This document shows positions 35,385 to 43,674 of a DNA stretch of 43,674 nucleotides, one piece after another (positions within the stretch are counted from its first letter, which is position 1; every line of letters starts with the position of its first letter). The position numbers were made by a program, and so were the translations under genes. Under the pieces are notes generated by a model that searched no databases, was not told the origin of the DNA, and saw nothing but the letters and a program-made list of their open reading frames with translations. The DNA comes from Nitrospirales bacterium (GTDB taxonomy: Bacteria > Nitrospirota > Nitrospiria > Nitrospirales > UBA8639): assembly GCA_021603905.1 (NCBI GenBank), contig BQIU01000027.1:1-43674 (forward strand), in the 5' to 3' direction.

Positions 35385-36473
35385 TTACCTGCTAGCACCT
35401 TCAAGTCCATGTTCAAACGCTCGAACGGCCGCAGTTTCGCAATGCCCTTCAGACACATGTTGCTGTGCTCGAATCGCCATTTCCTTGCAAACTTCTGGAG
35501 TCTTCATAAGAAATTCAATGTCGGCTATCGCCTTATTGACATTACCTGCGAGTGTGCCGAGTCCCTTGTGCTGGATAATACCATCAGGGTCAATGTTCAA
35601 ACTCACCGTCGGGGTACCGAATGACCACGCTTCAAGAAAGACACTCGGGAATCCTTCTTCATCAGACGTAGAGAGTAAGATCGAAGCCCCTGCTATCACG
35701 CCTAGCGTATCTTCAGGCGGAACATGCCCTAAATATTCAACATTGTGAAGACTCCCCAGTTCACGTACGATTCTTTCACAGTAACCTGGACTGGTTCGAT
35801 GAGCCGTCGGACCACCACAGACGACAAAATGAATATGAGGAATTTGCCTCGCAATCTCGAGAAGCAGATCCGGTCGTTTGACCTCACGTAGTACTCCAAC
35901 CCACGCGACATAGGGTTCGCGGTTCACATGATCTCCGGTCGCCCTATGTATCAGCTGAACAATGCCAGGCAACAAAAAGGCTTTTGATTGTAACTTCGGA
36001 TCAAGCCCAACCAGTTGTCCTTGATGCTGTACGAAAATCCTGTCCGCCCACAACAGTCCCCATGCATACAACATCCACCAGCGAGAACGTCTTGACAAGG
36101 CCGTTCGAGGCTGAACGTCTCGATCATGCATTGCAGAAAAGATGAGACGGACTCGTGAGAGCTTTGCCATAAAGCCCGCTGGTCCCAACCAATGACTTGA
36201 ACACTGCCACTGCCACCAATCTGGACGTTCCCTCCGTAAAAACTTATACCAGGCCAATAGCGTATTACCATTTCCAATTCCGATAAATTTGACCCCGTCA
36301 ATTTCTCGAGACTCTTTATATGGCAATTCGGTGTGTACCCCGACCGTCACACACCATCCCGCAGAAACGAGTGCACGAGCGAGTAGCCACTGATAACGTT
36401 CTGACCCACCCACAGCAGTCGGATCATTGTCGGCATATCGATAGACCATATCATTCACGATCACCATTTTCAT
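35385..36473 (-). CDS. GT4 family glycosyltransferase
   Basis: 362 residues. GT-B fold with AVGGSERYQWLLARALVSAG (about 21-40; glycine loop), VAWVGVLREVKRPDLLLEIA (about 198-217, start of the donor domain), VCGGPTAHRTSPGYC, and LSTSDEEGFPSVFLEAWSFG (about 278-297) with the E-x7-E pair. A basic WQWQCSSHWLGPAGFMAKL helix may touch the membrane. A GGAGAA lies about nine bases before the ATG at 36473. The sugar is unknown. Its 3' side is followed by debris of another GT4, so the pair may descend from a tandem duplication. Confidence 0.92.
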   Translation of the reverse strand: MKMVIVNDMVYRYADNDPTAVGGSERYQWLLARALVSAGWCVTVGVHTELPYKESREIDGVKFIGIGNGNTLLAWYKFLRRERPDWWQWQCSSHWLGPAGFMAKLSRVRLIFSAMHDRDVQPRTALSRRSRWWMLYAWGLLWADRIFVQHQGQLVGLDPKLQSKAFLLPGIVQLIHRATGDHVNREPYVAWVGVLREVKRPDLLLEIARQIPHIHFVVCGGPTAHRTSPGYCERIVRELGSLHNVEYLGHVPPEDTLGVIAGASILLSTSDEEGFPSVFLEAWSFGTPTVSLNIDPDGIIQHKGLGTLAGNVNKAIADIEFLMKTPEVCKEMAIRAQQHVSEGHCETAAVRAFEHGLEGASR

Positions 36474-36592
36474 TTATTGTGTTCTCCAGTCACTCGTTCC
36501 AGTTCAGGGAATCACTCACAATGATGTCAAGTTGAGAACGTCACACCGGAAAAGTAGGTAACCACCCAGACTGAAACTTTTCATGGTCAGGG

Positions 36593-37798
36593 TTATTTCG
36601 CGGAAAGAGGCACAAGACTTTGCTTATGTAAAAATTTAAAAATTGTCTCAGCTGCGACCTTATGACCATTTTCGTTCCAATGGCCCCGACCTAAAGTAGA
36701 GCCAAAACCATGGAGATGTTTGCCTGTTTTGAAATAATACTTTTTTAGCGCAGGCATAAGCCCCAGAAACATGATTTCGTTACGCTGAGAAAATTTCTCA
36801 AGAAATGTATCCGGCTGTTCAAAATCAAATGTCACATCATAGCGTTGCACAAGGTCTTGCTGAATCTCTCCATGAACTTGCTCGGGATTGGAGAGCGTAA
36901 CAAGAAGAAAATCACTCCCGTGTTGTCTTACGGAATCCCTAAATTTGAGAATCACACCTGCGGTAATATCAAAAGCTTCTTGCCAATGAGGCCTGAGCTT
37001 GGGGAAATAGATGTTCAGGTCAGAAAAATCTTGTAATGTCCCCGTTGCCTTAGTCATATTGTTCTTTGCATGGTCACTGATGGAATACTTCTGTAATTGC
37101 TGTTCCCAAAGGAATAGCCTTTCGGAAAGCAGGCTAGCGAGATATGAATGCCGCTTCAGACTTTGAAAAAGTCTTTTGGGTAAGGTCATATTGTTGCGAT
37201 ACTCATCAAAGAGAGAGCGATCCAAGGCAAGTTCTTTATTCTCATCAAAAACAAAATAGAAGGCTAAGCTCTCTTCGTTTAAAAATTTGGAATTATTCCG
37301 AAAATCGTTACCGGTTAAGAACGCCAAAATGACTAAATCAGGGGAATATTGAACACCAAAATTTAAATACCTCATGTAAGCATCAGCCGTGCCAAAACCA
37401 GATTGACCGAGGTTTAGGACTTCAAATTTTGGAGACGGTATCGTGTCGTTGAGTTTTTTTTCTAGAAGTGCGGGGAAAGTTTTTTCAAGCGAGACTTGTA
37501 AGGCTTCAGTATAAGAATCTCCCAAAATCAAGATTCGAAAGGTTTCCTCTGGCTTCTGATAGGTTCGTTCATAGTCTCGGAATCCATGCGCATTAAAGTA
37601 CCCTTCTGAGAACCCTTCCTTTGTGTGTCGATAGTAGGCATGTGGGACAAAGGTTGTGCCTTTATCTTCAACAAAACGGATATTTGACTTCGTGTTTATT
37701 CCAACAATCGCTAACCCAGCTTCAAGTATGACGCAAAGAACAATCATGGTGCATACAAAGATTCCTATGTTCACGAGAACGCTGCTTTTCACAGTCAT
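36593..37798 (-). CDS. Membrane-anchored SGNH/GDSL hydrolase
   Basis: About 401 residues from the ATG at 37798; the open frame runs to a GTG at 37867 but without a ribosome site. One N-terminal membrane helix (about 8-30) would place the rest in the periplasm. SGNH blocks are all visible: ILGDSYTEALQ (Ser of block I), LNLGQSGFGTADAY (Gly of block II), FLTGNDFRNN (Asn of block III) and GRGHWNENGHKVAA (His of block V). Proteins of this type in EPS loci add or remove acyl groups and often work with an MBOAT partner; one is encoded at 42096-43655, several genes away. Esterase versus transferase activity cannot be told from sequence. Confidence 0.85.
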   Translation of the reverse strand: MTVKSSVLVNIGIFVCTMIVLCVILEAGLAIVGINTKSNIRFVEDKGTTFVPHAYYRHTKEGFSEGYFNAHGFRDYERTYQKPEETFRILILGDSYTEALQVSLEKTFPALLEKKLNDTIPSPKFEVLNLGQSGFGTADAYMRYLNFGVQYSPDLVILAFLTGNDFRNNSKFLNEESLAFYFVFDENKELALDRSLFDEYRNNMTLPKRLFQSLKRHSYLASLLSERLFLWEQQLQKYSISDHAKNNMTKATGTLQDFSDLNIYFPKLRPHWQEAFDITAGVILKFRDSVRQHGSDFLLVTLSNPEQVHGEIQQDLVQRYDVTFDFEQPDTFLEKFSQRNEIMFLGLMPALKKYYFKTGKHLHGFGSTLGRGHWNENGHKVAAETIFKFLHKQSLVPLSAK

Positions 37799-38086
37799 TC
37801 GATTCGATATTTTCTTGACATTGAAAATTAAAGAACTGGGAACCCCTGTGGACACTGAAAACGACACGTATTGTCAGATGTGTTTCATACCAATCGACTT
37901 CACCATCTTATGCAACGCATGACCACATGCCTGTCTTGAGTTCAAACGTTAACCTTAGGAGAAAAAATTCAATCTCACGCTTCGGAATGAAAAACGACGT
38001 TAGCATATATTCGGAGGAAGCTCTATTCCTCAACAGTTTCCTCTGCGTCGATACTTTCTTGATAGTTCCACGAACATCTGCATTGT

Positions 38087-39508
38087 TCAAAAATTAAAGG
38101 GCAAAAAGTCTTCCGCTAAACTCGGAGGCGGACTCACCGTACCAGACCGAAACGGTGTTTCCGCCATCTCTCCGTTCAAGGCCCTGATCAGTGCTAAGGT
38201 TTGACTTTCGGCAGAATAATTTTCACAAGTAGCTCCACTTGGAAGAAGTGCGTCTAACGTCCCGGCTTCCCAAGAGTCGAATACCTGCTGAATAACTCTA
38301 AGAATTTCGTTAGGTGAGTCGACATCCGCAAGTGTAGATACACCAACATGATCGAGTATTTTACGGGTTTCATCGTGTGGGAGAATGCCAATAATCGGTC
38401 GTCTAGCTTTGAGATATCCGAACAACTTGGCTCCAGCCACCAGCTCATGCCCTTTCCTATTCGATTCGCGTCCCAGAATGAGAAAGGCATGAGCATTTTT
38501 CTGGAGACAAAGAATCTCGGCATAGGACGTTGAGGGCCTCATCGTCACGATATCAGAAAGTCCAAGGGTGGCCACCTTATCTTGAAGTGCAACGGTCCCC
38601 TCACCAACAAACATCACATGGATTTGGTTCGCCTGAAACGGAGAGGTTTTCTTCAGAAGAGACAAAGCCTGTAAGAATGTGTCATAACGATAGGTCGTTA
38701 ACGTTCCAGTATATAAGATCGTACATCTTTCACCTTGAGGAGTCTCAAAATCATCAATGGCGCCATCGTATCCATTTGGAATGATATGAATTCTGGAATC
38801 ATCCACTGCTCCTGGGTAGACCCGCTGAAAACACTCGGCAACGGTATCAAAGAGAAAGACAACAGCTTGGGCTCGTTGTAGCAATCGATACATTGTCCGA
38901 CGAAAAAAATGGCTCACAAGTTTTGGCCGTATAAGTTCAGTCGAATAATAATTCAGCCCCCACGGATCGCGAAAATCCAACACATAAGGAATCCCAGTCT
39001 TCTCTGATACCTGTAAAGCGACAAGACCTGATGACAATGGACCCACCGTCGCCCAAATCACGTTAGAATGTCGTGAGGCACATAAGCGTACTGCAGACTT
39101 CACCGCTGGGCGAATCCAAGGTCGTGCCATATCGGGCAAGTAATAACACGCTTCAACCTTCCTGAGTACTTCCCGAACTCGTGAACGAAATGGAGCGTTA
39201 TGTATCGCAGAGACTTTCTCTGACAGTCCTGACGAGCCCTTTGAAAGCATAGACTGTAATCGCTGCCCCCTCCAAGCCTGGATCGCATGCCAGATATTGC
39301 GTCCGCGCACACGACTCACATGTATCTCCTGAGGAACCAGCGAAAGAAGGCCTCGATCATATCGTTCATAACGATAAGGATCGGCTGACACGATGCAGAC
39401 ATCCCATTCCATCTGAGACAATGATCGGACAAATCGAAGAGGTCGATAGCTACCGGCATTTCCTTCGGGAGGGAAAAAATAGGCAATCATGAGTACTGAC
39501 TTTCTCAC
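38087..39508 (-). CDS. GT4-like glycosyltransferase
   Basis: 473 residues. N-terminal MIAYFFPPEGNAGSYRPLRF (7-26) and WATVGPLSSGLVALQVSEKT are typical of a GT4 branch common in EPS clusters. VVFLFDTVAECFQRVYP, IHIIPNGYDGAID at the hinge, TILYTGTLTTYRYDTFLQAL opening the donor domain, and GHELVAGAKLFGYLKARRPI in place of the usual E-x7-E region follow. The start is GTG at 39508 with GGAA about eight bases upstream, as the next Met lies inside the first strand. It is longer than most GT4 enzymes by about 80 residues, mostly in the acceptor domain. The transferred sugar is unknown. Confidence 0.9.
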   Translation of the reverse strand: MRKSVLMIAYFFPPEGNAGSYRPLRFVRSLSQMEWDVCIVSADPYRYERYDRGLLSLVPQEIHVSRVRGRNIWHAIQAWRGQRLQSMLSKGSSGLSEKVSAIHNAPFRSRVREVLRKVEACYYLPDMARPWIRPAVKSAVRLCASRHSNVIWATVGPLSSGLVALQVSEKTGIPYVLDFRDPWGLNYYSTELIRPKLVSHFFRRTMYRLLQRAQAVVFLFDTVAECFQRVYPGAVDDSRIHIIPNGYDGAIDDFETPQGERCTILYTGTLTTYRYDTFLQALSLLKKTSPFQANQIHVMFVGEGTVALQDKVATLGLSDIVTMRPSTSYAEILCLQKNAHAFLILGRESNRKGHELVAGAKLFGYLKARRPIIGILPHDETRKILDHVGVSTLADVDSPNEILRVIQQVFDSWEAGTLDALLPSGATCENYSAESQTLALIRALNGEMAETPFRSGTVSPPPSLAEDFLPFNF

Positions 39509-39658
39509 AACGACGTTCCACGAACAATACGATTAACTTTTTCACTGTTGCTTCCTAGAATATTGTACGATCCGAATTGTCCGAGAAGGAGGGCAATTGG
39601 GATCTGAGCTATTCTGATTGGAAGATTGTTCACAAGACACATTTTCAGTGACAAAGAA

Positions 39659-40828
39659 TCAGCCTCGTATTTCTTGACAAATTTTTTGATAATCAACAGA
39701 GAGAACCTTGGGATCCCTAGAGCATCGTGCACGTTGAATATTAAGAACCTGCTGATGATAACGATCAAGGTCCATTTTCTGCACGATACGCTCAACAATG
39801 GATTTCAATTCCAAATCCGTACTAAACAAATATCCAATATCACCGAATTCGCAAAACATGTTTTCGAATAATTCAATTCTTCTGGCTATCAACGGTTTTG
39901 CCCATGCTAAAGCATCCAGTAACGTCCCACTTGCCGTCAGTTGGTAATGTTTGGCCACATACGGAAAAATGATAAAATGCAGCCGACTCACCTTATGAAT
40001 ATACGTTTTCCTGCTCAATCGCTCGACCCCTGGCTTCGTGGCCAATGCCTCTATCTTGCCATCAACAGATCCGTCTGAGGGAACCCGGCCTATCGCATGA
40101 AACTCTGCTTGATCCCCATATTGCTCAACAGTATCCCGAGCAAGTTTCACGAACACAGGAAACCCTTTCGATTCATTCGCGAGCCCTAAAAACCCAAAAT
40201 GGACCGGCGGCCGTAGGGTATCAGGACGTAATTCAACCTCGTGAGGAGGTAAAGGATGGGGAAGCACATGGACTCGTTTCTCGAGGATGGGAATATTTTT
40301 TATGAGAACCGTCCGTAAACTTTTTTCGAGTACGATATATTGAAGATGCTCATTTCCCAGAAGAGTAAAGGCTGTGTTCATTTCCTGAAATCGACGAATT
40401 GGATGTCGATGACGTGGCCCAATCACTCCTCCTAGATATCCATGCAAGACGAACTGTATGTTGACATCGCCATATCGAAAACGCTTCAACAATTTCAGGA
40501 CAACAAGCGTTGCGGGCTTTGCATGAGTAACAAGTAACAGATCTGCTGGCCCGTCACGATTAATTTGAAATATGGGCTGTAGAACCTTAAACTCTCGAAT
40601 GAACCTCGTAAAATAGGGTGCATCTGCTGGAAGAAGTGCCAATTCTTGCCAAACAATCGAACTGGATAGTTCTTCACCAACTTGTTTCTTCAGCTCACGT
40701 ATATGCTCCGAAGCTCCGACGAAACACACGGACTCAAGTGGGAAAGCGGTCCGGACAATGGTTAACAATCCAGCATTGAAGGGAACATGCCCACCATCAC
40801 TGAAGACCAGCTCTGAAACAATAATCAT
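39659..40828 (-). CDS. GT4-like (GT-B fold) glycosyltransferase
   Basis: 389 residues. An N-terminal IIVSELVFSDGGHVPFNAGL strand-loop and LLLVTHAKPATLVVLKLL precede an acceptor domain with QFVLHGYLGGV; the donor domain opens with VHFGFLGLANESKGFPVFVK and has FHAIGRVPSDG and HYQLTASGTLLDALAWAKPL, where Thr/Ser-Gly replaces the usual acidic pair. So it is GT-B and GT4-like but divergent. It may add a less common sugar or use a different donor. The ATG at 40828 has no strong ribosome site. It is followed by 150 non-coding bases before the next GT4. Confidence 0.8.
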   Translation of the reverse strand: MIIVSELVFSDGGHVPFNAGLLTIVRTAFPLESVCFVGASEHIRELKKQVGEELSSSIVWQELALLPADAPYFTRFIREFKVLQPIFQINRDGPADLLLVTHAKPATLVVLKLLKRFRYGDVNIQFVLHGYLGGVIGPRHRHPIRRFQEMNTAFTLLGNEHLQYIVLEKSLRTVLIKNIPILEKRVHVLPHPLPPHEVELRPDTLRPPVHFGFLGLANESKGFPVFVKLARDTVEQYGDQAEFHAIGRVPSDGSVDGKIEALATKPGVERLSRKTYIHKVSRLHFIIFPYVAKHYQLTASGTLLDALAWAKPLIARRIELFENMFCEFGDIGYLFSTDLELKSIVERIVQKMDLDRYHQQVLNIQRARCSRDPKVLSVDYQKICQEIRG

Positions 40829-40959
40829 GAGAATTTAGGCCTATAGACCAAAAAAAATTGCATTAAGTCTTTCAGCAATCATCCGTCTTCTACCACCCTC
40901 GCTATGATCCTTGCTTGGGTTTCAAGGGGTTGGATCAAGAGACTCATTGGAACTGCGCG

Positions 40960-41853
40960 TTACACCTCGTACCACGTAAATAGCTTTGCGTTCGGCCATC
41001 GCTCTGTTCGAGCCAATTGACTATACGGATCATCGACGCAGGACTCGACCGTCACTTCTGGGAAAAATTCTTCTCCGACACCGTTTTTCATAAAAAACGC
41101 ATTAAATCCAAATCTGTGAGCACCAATTAAGCGATATCCTTTTTCTTTGCCAAGTTTGCACATCGCCGCCAATGATGCCCCACGATAATTCTCAGACTCA
41201 CAAACAAACTTTGGGTCATAGGGTACCGTCCATGCCTTGTCGGGTGGTATAGGATTGGCTGTTTCACACACCACGACTTGTGGCTCAACAACAGCAATAG
41301 CTTTCCAAATCCAATAATCCACGCCATCGACATCAAGGCTCAATAAATCAATGGCACCTTTTGCACCAGAACGTTCGATGACTTCGTTCACATTTTCAGC
41401 CGTGATCCATGCAGTGGTATAGCGAGGCGGATATAAAAATGTGTCCTTATTTTTGGAAAAAAACTCTTTTCCGGCATTGACATGATTTTCATCTCCATCA
41501 AATAAATATCCCCACCAGCCATGATTAATAATCAAATTTGCCGTATTACATTGTCGGCCATAGGCGGCGCAAATTTCCACACATTTTCTATTGACGGGAG
41601 GAATAAGGGAAAATATGTATAGTAATATTCCATCTTCTTCAAATTGTGAATATTTCCGGAACCCGACGTCTTTTAAGTTTGGCAAATGGTCCTTTCCGTG
41701 GAACGCTTGCAATCGATACTGATTCATCAAAACTTTTTGCGCCGCAGCTTCATCGCTTCTAAAACTCAGTTCAGCATTGCGATATAATTCATCAATAATT
41801 GGCCGCGCAAAACGTCTTTGCAATTTTCCATACAGACGCCTCAGTGCATTCAT
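40960..41853 (-). CDS. FkbM-like methyltransferase-fold protein
   Basis: 297 residues. The order SQFEEDGILLYIFSLIP (about 69-85), CVEICAAYGRQCNTANLI (motif I region) and GWWGYLFDGDENHV (end of strand 2), then DLLSLDVDGVDYWIWKAI (about 168-185), is that of FkbM-type class I methyltransferases. Motif I reads EICAAYG rather than the usual E-GAxxG, so cofactor binding may be altered. FkbM-like proteins methylate sugar hydroxyls in many polysaccharide loci. A GGGGGAG precedes the ATG at 41853 closely. It is the first gene of the minus-strand block and is divergent from the MBOAT gene. Confidence 0.7.
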   Translation of the reverse strand: MNALRRLYGKLQRRFARPIIDELYRNAELSFRSDEAAAQKVLMNQYRLQAFHGKDHLPNLKDVGFRKYSQFEEDGILLYIFSLIPPVNRKCVEICAAYGRQCNTANLIINHGWWGYLFDGDENHVNAGKEFFSKNKDTFLYPPRYTTAWITAENVNEVIERSGAKGAIDLLSLDVDGVDYWIWKAIAVVEPQVVVCETANPIPPDKAWTVPYDPKFVCESENYRGASLAAMCKLGKEKGYRLIGAHRFGFNAFFMKNGVGEEFFPEVTVESCVDDPYSQLARTERWPNAKLFTWYEV

Positions 41854-42095
41854 CGCTCCCCCACTTTTTATATAATTTTTGATTCACGCAGTGCGTTAGG
41901 TCTGACTACTGTTTCATTTCACCTTACAGCTCTGCCAGCCATGACGAATTACGCACCATGCAGGAATCTCTGTAACGCTGTTAAAGTCCCATGTGTTTTG
42001 TCCATGGGATTATGGCAATATTAACGACACGAATTCTGTCAAAATATACTACAATCGGTTATGTAAAAACCCTTCGACTCATCCCCCAACACCTT
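41854..42095. other. Divergent intergenic region
   Basis: About 240 bases between the FkbM-like gene (minus) and the MBOAT gene (plus). It must hold promoters for both, but no confident boxes are visible. Part of it is an open extension of the MBOAT frame. Confidence 0.45.
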
Positions 42096-43655
42096 ATGCT
42101 TTTCAATTCATATATTTTCATCTTTCTCTTCCTGCCCACTACCGTCATTGCCTTCTATTTGTTAGGGGGACATGGTCAAAATCGACTTGCCCTCGCCTGG
42201 CTAGTTACGGCATCGCTGTTCTTTTACGGGTGGTGGAATCCAGCCTATCTTTTCATCATCATTGGCTCAATCATTGTGAATTATTCAATTGGGAAAAGAT
42301 TGAGACGCCAACAAAGCCTCAATCCATCGATGTTACTGCTTGGAACTGGGATTACTCTTAATTTGATTTTGATAGGATACTTTAAATATGCGAACTTTTT
42401 CCTGGAAAATATGAATGTCGCCTTGGGATCCGACTATCATCTCGACCACATCATCCTCCCCTTAGGCATTTCGTTCTTTACATTTCAGCAAATAGCCTAT
42501 CTCGTGGACGCTTATCGAGGTGAAACCACGGACAATAGTTTTTTGCAGTATTGTTTGTTTGTCACTTTTTTCCCTCAATTAATCGCTGGACCGATTGTCC
42601 ATCATAAAGAAATACTGCCTCAGTTTGCACAACGAACAATATTTAGATTCAATCCGGAAAATCTTTCCGTTGGCCTCACAATATTCACATTGGGGCTATT
42701 TAAGAAAGTCATCCTCGCGGATACGCTGGCCGGGTATGCCTCTCCTGTTTTTTCTGCAGCTGAACAAGGTGTCACACTTACATTTTTCGAAGCTTGGGGT
42801 GGTTCACTCGCCTACACATTTCAACTCTATTTTGACTTCTCCGGTTATTCAGACATGGCCATTGGCCTTGGACGAATGCTCGGAATTCGCTTGCCCTTGA
42901 ATTTCAACTCACCTTACAAATCAGTCAATATCATCGATTTTTGGCGACGATGGCATATCACGCTTTCACGATTCTTACGAGACTATCTGTATTTCCCCCT
43001 TGGAGGCAATCGTCAAGGGACGCTCTGCCAATACCGCAACCTCTTCATCACAATGCTACTCGGCGGCTTATGGCATGGAGCCGGTTGGACATTTATCCTT
43101 TGGGGAGCACTCCATGGACTCTTTCTAGCATCCAATCACGCATGGCACCAGGTGTATCAACGGTATGCATTCGCTCGTTTCATCAAACCTTCACGAATTG
43201 GGAAAATCTGTGCACAAACATTGACGTTTTTGATGATTGTCTTAGCCTGGGTTGTATTTCGTGCCGAGAATCTTGAGACAGCTGTCAGTCTCTGGCAGTC
43301 AATGGCCGGCATCCATGGGATCTCACTGCCTCGCCTTTTGGGGCATGCCATTGATGGGTACGAAATATGGGTGCCAGCTCAATGGATCGTCTTTGATGGT
43401 ATGTTTCCTCATAATACGGCTCCCTGGGCATTTCGCGGGACACTTACTTTGTTGATCGCCGGAGGCATCGTCTGGCTCACGCCAAACGTGGCACAAATCT
43501 TACACCACTACAACCCTGTCATTCATCATGAACTACATTCAACTCGAATCGCTTGGCATGGTTCTCTTACTTGGGCAGCTAGAATTGGCCTTCTCTTTGG
43601 CCTTTCCATTCTCGGATTAGGTACAGCAACAGAATTTCTCTATTTTCAATTCTAA
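42096..43655 (+). CDS. AlgI-like MBOAT O-acyltransferase
   Basis: 519 residues from the ATG at 42096, chosen because the family starts with MLFNSYIFIFLFLP; the open frame reaches 41991 with an unrelated 35-residue extension. About ten membrane helices. Conserved MBOAT text includes ILPLGISFFTFQQIAYLVDA, FPQLIAGPIVHHKEILPQF, DFSGYSDMAIGLGRMLGI, WRRWHITLSRFLRDYLYFPL, and LLGGLWHGAGWTFILWGALH with the catalytic His near residue 327. AlgI-type proteins pass acyl groups across the inner membrane to a periplasmic transferase that acetylates the polymer. The partner could be the SGNH protein at 36593-37798 or a gene beyond the right edge. Confidence 0.92.
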   Translation: MLFNSYIFIFLFLPTTVIAFYLLGGHGQNRLALAWLVTASLFFYGWWNPAYLFIIIGSIIVNYSIGKRLRRQQSLNPSMLLLGTGITLNLILIGYFKYANFFLENMNVALGSDYHLDHIILPLGISFFTFQQIAYLVDAYRGETTDNSFLQYCLFVTFFPQLIAGPIVHHKEILPQFAQRTIFRFNPENLSVGLTIFTLGLFKKVILADTLAGYASPVFSAAEQGVTLTFFEAWGGSLAYTFQLYFDFSGYSDMAIGLGRMLGIRLPLNFNSPYKSVNIIDFWRRWHITLSRFLRDYLYFPLGGNRQGTLCQYRNLFITMLLGGLWHGAGWTFILWGALHGLFLASNHAWHQVYQRYAFARFIKPSRIGKICAQTLTFLMIVLAWVVFRAENLETAVSLWQSMAGIHGISLPRLLGHAIDGYEIWVPAQWIVFDGMFPHNTAPWAFRGTLTLLIAGGIVWLTPNVAQILHHYNPVIHHELHSTRIAWHGSLTWAARIGLLFGLSILGLGTATEFLYFQF

Positions 43656-43657
43656 AC

Positions 43658-43674
43658 ATGAAGATCGAACACCG
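43658..43674 (+). CDS. Possible start of the next gene, cut by the window edge
   Basis: An ATG two bases after the MBOAT stop opens five codons (MKIEH) to the window end. AlgI-like genes are often followed at once by an AlgJ/SGNH-type partner, so this may be its start, but there is too little sequence to judge. Confidence 0.25.

Noticed and set aside
39505..39798. A 97-codon minus-strand frame overlapping two GT genes
   Set aside because: Half of it is another frame of the GT4-like gene at 39659-40828, and the rest has no recognisable feature.
1..43674. tRNA, rRNA, intact insertion sequences, phage genes, toxin-antitoxin pairs
   Set aside because: I looked on both strands and saw no cloverleaf, transposase motif, integrase or paired small genes that could be supported.

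Overview
The window looks like a large cell-surface polysaccharide locus of a Gram-negative bacterium. Outer-membrane parts are present (a beta-barrel protein and a Wza-type lipoprotein). The set of FemAB-like protein, ExeA-like ATPase, tyrosine-kinase homologue, GumC-type chain-length protein and outer-membrane barrel resembles the exopolysaccharide clusters that accompany exosortase (XrtA/PEP-CTERM) systems. No exosortase, Wzx flippase, tRNA, rRNA, CRISPR array or intact insertion sequence is visible. By eye the base composition is moderate to AT-leaning. The taxon cannot be fixed from sequence alone; Nitrospirota or a proteobacterium are both possible.

Layout. Positions 1-4145 (minus): a FemAB-like protein cut by the window edge, two DPM1/GtrB-like family-2 glycosyltransferases (one without its DxD motif) and an outer-membrane barrel protein. 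Positions 4146-5938: a mostly non-coding gap with one possible sigma-factor remnant. Positions 5939-11666 (minus): the export machine, made of a Wza-type lipoprotein, a chimera of chain-length coiled coil and polysaccharide-export domain, a GumC-type protein, an ExeA ATPase with LysM, and a BY-kinase homologue. The last four overlap or nearly touch and read as one operon. Positions 11959-15909 (minus): a small phosphoglycosyl transferase, a frameshifted gene remnant, and a three-part fusion of phosphoglycosyl transferase, membrane NDP-sugar dehydratase and response-regulator receiver domain. Positions 16386-25924 (minus): sugar-nucleotide and modification genes, namely two DegT-type aminotransferases, a fused Gfo/Idh/MocA dehydrogenase-acyltransferase, two methyltransferases, a VanZ-LamG protein, an ExoA-like glycosyltransferase and a decayed glycosyltransferase. 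Positions 26917-30891 (plus): two paralogous secreted right-handed beta-helix proteins, the first with three C-terminal repeat domains. Positions 31111-41853 (minus): five GT4-like glycosyltransferases, a decayed sixth, a Wzy-type polymerase, an SGNH hydrolase and an FkbM-like protein. Positions 42096-43655 (plus): an AlgI-like MBOAT O-acyltransferase.

Proposed working model (inference). A phosphoglycosyl transferase loads the first sugar on undecaprenyl phosphate. The GT2 and GT4 enzymes extend the repeat unit, using a di-N-acetylated amino-sugar acid made by the dehydrogenase-acyltransferase fusion and its aminotransferase. The Wzy protein polymerises, the GumC/kinase/ATPase module controls chain length, and the chimera and Wza lipoprotein carry the chain outward. 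MBOAT and SGNH proteins acylate or deacylate it, and the beta-helix proteins may bind or cut it. The most unusual items are the receiver-domain fusion and the coiled-coil/export-domain chimera. Several decayed genes show that the locus has been remodelled.
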